A DNA stretch of 64,000 bases, taken from Bifidobacterium breve (GTDB lineage Bacteria > Actinomycetota > Thermoleophilia > Solirubrobacterales > Solirubrobacteraceae). The position numbers were made by a program, and so were the translations under genes. The stretch lies in the NCBI GenBank assembly GCA_945889475.1, contig CAMDBT010000005.1, positions 1 through 64,000 on the forward strand, given 5' to 3'. Below are positions 60,949 through 64,000 of this stretch, in pieces. Within the stretch, counting starts at the first letter, position 1. Every line of letters starts with the position of its first letter. The notes under the pieces are model-generated. The model ran no database searches. It had not been told where the DNA came from and was given only the letters and a program-made list of their open reading frames with translations.

Positions 60949-61931
60949 TGTTGGATCGGCTCAGAGAGCCGTGGACGGACAAGCGCGCCGGGCTGCTGCT
61001 CGGCGCGCTTGCCTGTTCTGTGCTGGCCGTAATCGTCTTCATGCTCGTGTTCATCGCGATCAAGGCGTGGCCGTCGTTCGCCCACAACGGCCTTTCGTGG
61101 TTCTCCTCGAAAGGCGTTGTTGACCAGCAGCTCGACGCGATGGTCAACTCGGGGGCCAACCCGAGCAGCGCCGAGTACCAGCTCGGCGCCTGGCCGCTGA
61201 TCTACGCGACGCTGCTAACGACCTGCTTCGCCACCATTTTCGGCCTTATCTTCTCGTTGCTTTCGGCAATCTTCATCGTTGAGTTTGCTCCCCTGTGGAT
61301 TCGCCGCGTGATCGTCCCCGTCGTGCGGCTCCTCGCCGCCGTCCCTTCGGTGATCTACGGCCTGATCGGGATCCTCGTCCTCGCACCGTTCATCGGCAAC
61401 AGCGTGATCTCTGCCGATCAAAAAAGCTCAGTGCAGTTTGTGATTCCACTATCTGGCACCAGTCTGGGGGTCGCGATCGCGGTCCTCACGGTGATGATCA
61501 CGCCAATCATGATCGCGATCACGGTTGACGGTCTCCATTCAATTCCGCGCTCGTGGAAGGAAGGCGCTCTGGCGCTCGGCGTAAACCGCTGGCGCGCGAT
61601 GTGGACCGTTACGGTGCGCGCGGCGCGACCAGCGATCATTGCCGGAGCCGTGCTGGCGACAGCCCGCGCGCTTGGCGAGGCGATCATGATCTCGATGGTC
61701 GCCGGATCGAAGGGCTTCTCCCCTAACCCGCTCGACGGACTGCTTTTCTTCTTCGAGCCGGTTAGGACGCTGGCGGCGACGGTCGTTGAGGATGCCGAAT
61801 CGATTAACGCGCCGGCGATGCAGGCCAGCCTCTACGCGATGGCGTTCGTACTGCTGATCGGAGCGTTCTTCCTGTCACTCGGCAGCTGGATCGCCAAGCA
61901 GCCACTGAAGAAATACGGGACGAGGTCATAG
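60948..61931 (+). CDS. pstC: Phosphate ABC transporter permease PstC
   Basis: A 327-residue permease starting at GTG 60948. About six helices are seen; the PstC-type region VRLLAAVPSVIYGLIGILVLAPFI and the EAA loop WKEGALALGVNRWRAMWTVTVRAARPAIIAGAVLATARALGEAIMISMVAG are well conserved. It pairs with PstA and its stop overlaps the pstA start by one base. Confidence 0.95.
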   Translation: MLDRLREPWTDKRAGLLLGALACSVLAVIVFMLVFIAIKAWPSFAHNGLSWFSSKGVVDQQLDAMVNSGANPSSAEYQLGAWPLIYATLLTTCFATIFGLIFSLLSAIFIVEFAPLWIRRVIVPVVRLLAAVPSVIYGLIGILVLAPFIGNSVISADQKSSVQFVIPLSGTSLGVAIAVLTVMITPIMIAITVDGLHSIPRSWKEGALALGVNRWRAMWTVTVRAARPAIIAGAVLATARALGEAIMISMVAGSKGFSPNPLDGLLFFFEPVRTLAATVVEDAESINAPAMQASLYAMAFVLLIGAFFLSLGSWIAKQPLKKYGTRS

Positions 61932-62980
61932 TGAGCGTGCCGACCCGTATGCCGGCACCGATGCCGCCGCTTCCGCCGCTGCCGCTGCCGCGGTCGCCCG
62001 GCGGCCGCAAGGGCAAGTCGCCGAAGAAAAAGCAGGTCAATGAATCGATCAGCACTTGGAGGCTGACCGACAGGATCGGCTACGTGATGATGTGGGCGGC
62101 CGGCCTGATGCTCTGCGCAATCGGGATTGGGATTCTCGTCTACATGGCCTTCAAAGGGGTCCAATACCTGCGGCCCAGCTTGATCTTCAGTAGCCCTACG
62201 GCAGAGATTGACCAGTCGAAGAGTGGAGGCTTCTTTGATCCGCTGATCGGAACCGTGCTGATCACGCTGATCGGCATCATCATCGCGACACCGATCGCAA
62301 TCTTCGCGGCAACCTGGATCGTTGAGTACGGCCGGCCGACCTGGCTCGCCCGACTGATCGATTCGGGAATCGAGATCATCGCCGGTACCCCCGACATCGT
62401 GATCGCGCTATTCGGGCTCGTTCTGTTCCAGCAGGGGATCTTCGGTTGGATGTCGTTTACGGCCACCGGTGGCGCGGTCTTCGGCCGCTCGTTCTTGACT
62501 GCTGGCGCGATGATGTCGCTGATCGCGCTGCCGATGGTCTTCGCCGCCACGCGGGAAGGACTGCAGTCGATCCCAGCCCACGTCCGCGAGGCCTCATACG
62601 CACTTGGCAAGACGAAGGCGGCGACGATCCGCCGAGTCTTGCTGCCCTCGGTGAAGGCCAACATCTCGACCGGGGCCGCGCTCGGGATGGGCCGCATCGC
62701 TGGCGACACGGCGATCATCGTCGTCCTGCTCGGAGCGTCGCTAACGCTCGATCCTGAAGGCGACGTTCCGGGACTGAATCTGCTGAAAGGCACCGGCGGC
62801 ACGCTCACCAGTTACGTCTACAACAACTCGCCAGCCGGTGAAGGGAACGCGCCGCAGAAGGCCTATGCCGCGGCGTTCGTGCTGCTGCTGATCGTGCTGG
62901 CACTGAATTTCGCCGTTGACCGGATCGCCCGAAGCGGCGCGAAAACTGGACTAGAAACCTCGAGGCTGGGAGCACGCTGA
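61931..62980 (+). CDS. pstA: Phosphate ABC transporter permease PstA
   Basis: A 349-residue permease starting at GTG 61931. It has an extra N-terminal segment of about 40 residues rich in Pro and Lys (MPAPMPPLPPLPLPRSPGG) before the first helix. Conserved parts are GTVLITLIGIIIATPIAIFAATWIVEYG, IIAGTPDIVIALFGLVLFQQG, and the EAA loop VREASYALGKTKAATIRRVLLPSVK. Its stop overlaps pstB by one base. Confidence 0.95.
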   Translation: MSVPTRMPAPMPPLPPLPLPRSPGGRKGKSPKKKQVNESISTWRLTDRIGYVMMWAAGLMLCAIGIGILVYMAFKGVQYLRPSLIFSSPTAEIDQSKSGGFFDPLIGTVLITLIGIIIATPIAIFAATWIVEYGRPTWLARLIDSGIEIIAGTPDIVIALFGLVLFQQGIFGWMSFTATGGAVFGRSFLTAGAMMSLIALPMVFAATREGLQSIPAHVREASYALGKTKAATIRRVLLPSVKANISTGAALGMGRIAGDTAIIVVLLGASLTLDPEGDVPGLNLLKGTGGTLTSYVYNNSPAGEGNAPQKAYAAAFVLLLIVLALNFAVDRIARSGAKTGLETSRLGAR

Positions 62981-63939
62981 TGATCGAACCACGCGAACAG
63001 GCCGCCCCGCCAGCACCGGGCTCGAGCGAGCCTGCCAACGGCACGGTACCTCCGCCGATTCGGCGGATCGCGCTCGACCGTCAGCCGACCGTCGCCCTAC
63101 CGCCGTCTCAGGATGCCGTCGCGATTGCCAACACCAGCGACCGCAGCCTCGCGGCCGCCCGAAGGCCAGCCCGCGGGGTAGCTGGCCCCGAACGGATGAG
63201 GATCGAGGGGCTGAACGTCTACTACGGGAACAACCACGTCGTGAAGAACGTTTCCTTGCCGATCCGTCAAGGCGAAGTATTGGCTCTAATTGGTCCGTCC
63301 GGCTGCGGCAAGACGACGCTGCTACGAACGCTAAACCGACTGACCGAGCTGACCAGCTCCGCTCGGCGTGACGGGATGATCACACTCGACGGCAGCGACA
63401 TCGATTCGCTCGAGGTAACCGAGCATCGGCGGCGCGTTTCGATGGTTTTCCAGCAACCGAACCCGTTCCCGATGTCGGTCTTCGACAACGTCGCCTACGC
63501 GCTGAGGGAGCAAGGCGCAAAGAGGCCCAAGAAGAAGGTGCTGGAGCCGTACGTGATTGAGGCGCTGCAGCGAGCGGGCCTTTACGACGAAGTCTCGTCA
63601 AACCTCGACCACCCCGCGCTGCGGCTCTCCGGCGGGCAGCAACAACGACTCTGCATCGCGCGCGCACTAGCGGCTCGCCCGGAAGTGCTGTTGATGGATG
63701 AGCCTTGCTCCGCGCTCGACCCAAAGTCGACAAACGTGATCGAGGAGCTGATCGTCGAGCTGCGCAAGGACCTCGCGATCGTCATTGTCACACACAACCT
63801 GCAACAGGCCTACCGAGTTGGAGACCACGTCGCCTTCATGTATCTCGGCGACCTCGTTGAATACGGCCAAACAGACGCGCTCTTTGACAACCCGAAAGCA
63901 GCTCGCACGCGCGATTACATCGGCGGTGCCTTCGGATGA
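62980..63939 (+). CDS. pstB: Phosphate ABC transporter ATP-binding protein PstB
   Basis: A 319-residue ATPase. The core from about residue 73 has Walker A GPSGCGKTT, Q-loop VFQQPNPFPMSVFDNVAYALRE (typical of PstB), signature LSGGQQQRL, Walker B LLMDEPCSALDPKST and H-loop VTHNLQQA. The first 72 residues are a Pro/Ala/Arg-rich extension not found in most PstB; the TGATG overlap with pstA supports the long start, although an ATG at 63196 would begin at the usual position. Confidence 0.95.
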   Translation: MIEPREQAAPPAPGSSEPANGTVPPPIRRIALDRQPTVALPPSQDAVAIANTSDRSLAAARRPARGVAGPERMRIEGLNVYYGNNHVVKNVSLPIRQGEVLALIGPSGCGKTTLLRTLNRLTELTSSARRDGMITLDGSDIDSLEVTEHRRRVSMVFQQPNPFPMSVFDNVAYALREQGAKRPKKKVLEPYVIEALQRAGLYDEVSSNLDHPALRLSGGQQQRLCIARALAARPEVLLMDEPCSALDPKSTNVIEELIVELRKDLAIVIVTHNLQQAYRVGDHVAFMYLGDLVEYGQTDALFDNPKAARTRDYIGGAFG

Positions 63940-64000
63940 CCTTCCGCTTGGTGCTCACCGCTGCAGCTCTGTTCGCGGTTGTCGCTGGCCTCGCGGCCTG
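63936..64000 (+). CDS. Start of a further secreted protein (partial)
   Basis: ATG 63936 overlaps the pstB stop (ATGA) and opens a frame of 21 codons to the window end, beginning MTFRLVLTAAALFAVVAGLAA, a signal peptide. The coupling indicates a fifth gene of the pst operon; a second binding protein is possible but cannot be shown from so little. Confidence 0.5.
   Translation, partial: MTFRLVLTAAALFAVVAGLAA

Noticed and set aside
1..64000. CRISPR arrays, integrases, transposases, prophage genes
   Set aside because: No regularly spaced repeats and no proteins of these classes were found; the only direct repeat pair noted is the 22-nt one at 11188/12510.

Overview
The window is a gene-dense, GC-rich chromosome segment (GC roughly 60-65 % by eye) with about 59 protein genes, one tRNA and no rRNA, CRISPR array, transposase or phage gene. 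Many secreted and lipobox proteins, standalone PASTA repeats, an LtrA homologue, GTG/TTG starts, leaderless-looking promoters and an 11-nt-repeat PHO-box-like site suggest an actinomycete. Thermoleophilia/Solirubrobacterales is my best guess, but this is inference because no rRNA is present.

1-4.8 kb (minus strand): dnaX-recR followed by lysC-asd (DNA replication/repair, then aspartate-family amino acids). 4.9-9.1 kb: an M20 peptidase, a polytopic glycosyltransferase-like protein, a tandem pair of Pro-rich/one-TM/Thr-rich proteins and a small secreted protein. 9.2-15.5 kb: FTR1 iron permease, tRNA-Val(CAC), a DUF305 lipoprotein, an alpha/beta hydrolase lying between 22-nt near-identical repeats, a sulfotransferase-like protein, a GH114-like protein, a YcnI-like protein and a glutaredoxin-fold protein. 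15.5-18.1 kb: a molybdate modABC operon whose ATPase lacks the TOBE domain and is followed by a separate MerR-HTH/TOBE protein. 18.2-33 kb: secreted peptidases, a polar amino-acid ABC transporter, a P450, a TSP3/DUF5666-like surface protein, a polysaccharide deacetylase, LtrA, an endonuclease/phosphatase-fold exoprotein and a PASTA protein.

33-50.7 kb is the most distinctive region. It encodes a creatininase-family hydrolase, a GAP-family membrane protein, a PhyH dioxygenase, a flavin reductase fused to a cyclic-nucleotide-binding domain, a DUF1989-GcvT fusion, an acyl-CoA-dehydrogenase-fold flavoprotein without the usual catalytic Glu, a Usp-like protein, an APC permease, a GlnT-type glutamine synthetase, three split glutamate-synthase-like subunits in the order of N-methylglutamate synthase (mgsABC), an unknown 152-residue protein, an IclR regulator and a sarcosine-oxidase-like FAD enzyme. 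A perfect 19-nt palindrome sits between the last two genes. I read this as an N-methylglutamate-type amine/one-carbon catabolic locus with unusual oxidative parts. The substrate is not determined by the sequence.

50.7-57.4 kb: folate branch genes (pabAB fusion and pabC), a secreted lipase-like hydrolase, an L,D-transpeptidase and an acetolactate decarboxylase. 57.5-64 kb: two membrane/secreted proteins, one a zinc-ribbon/TM/phosphoesterase, then pstSCAB behind a four-unit PHO-box-like array, with a further secreted protein starting at the window edge.
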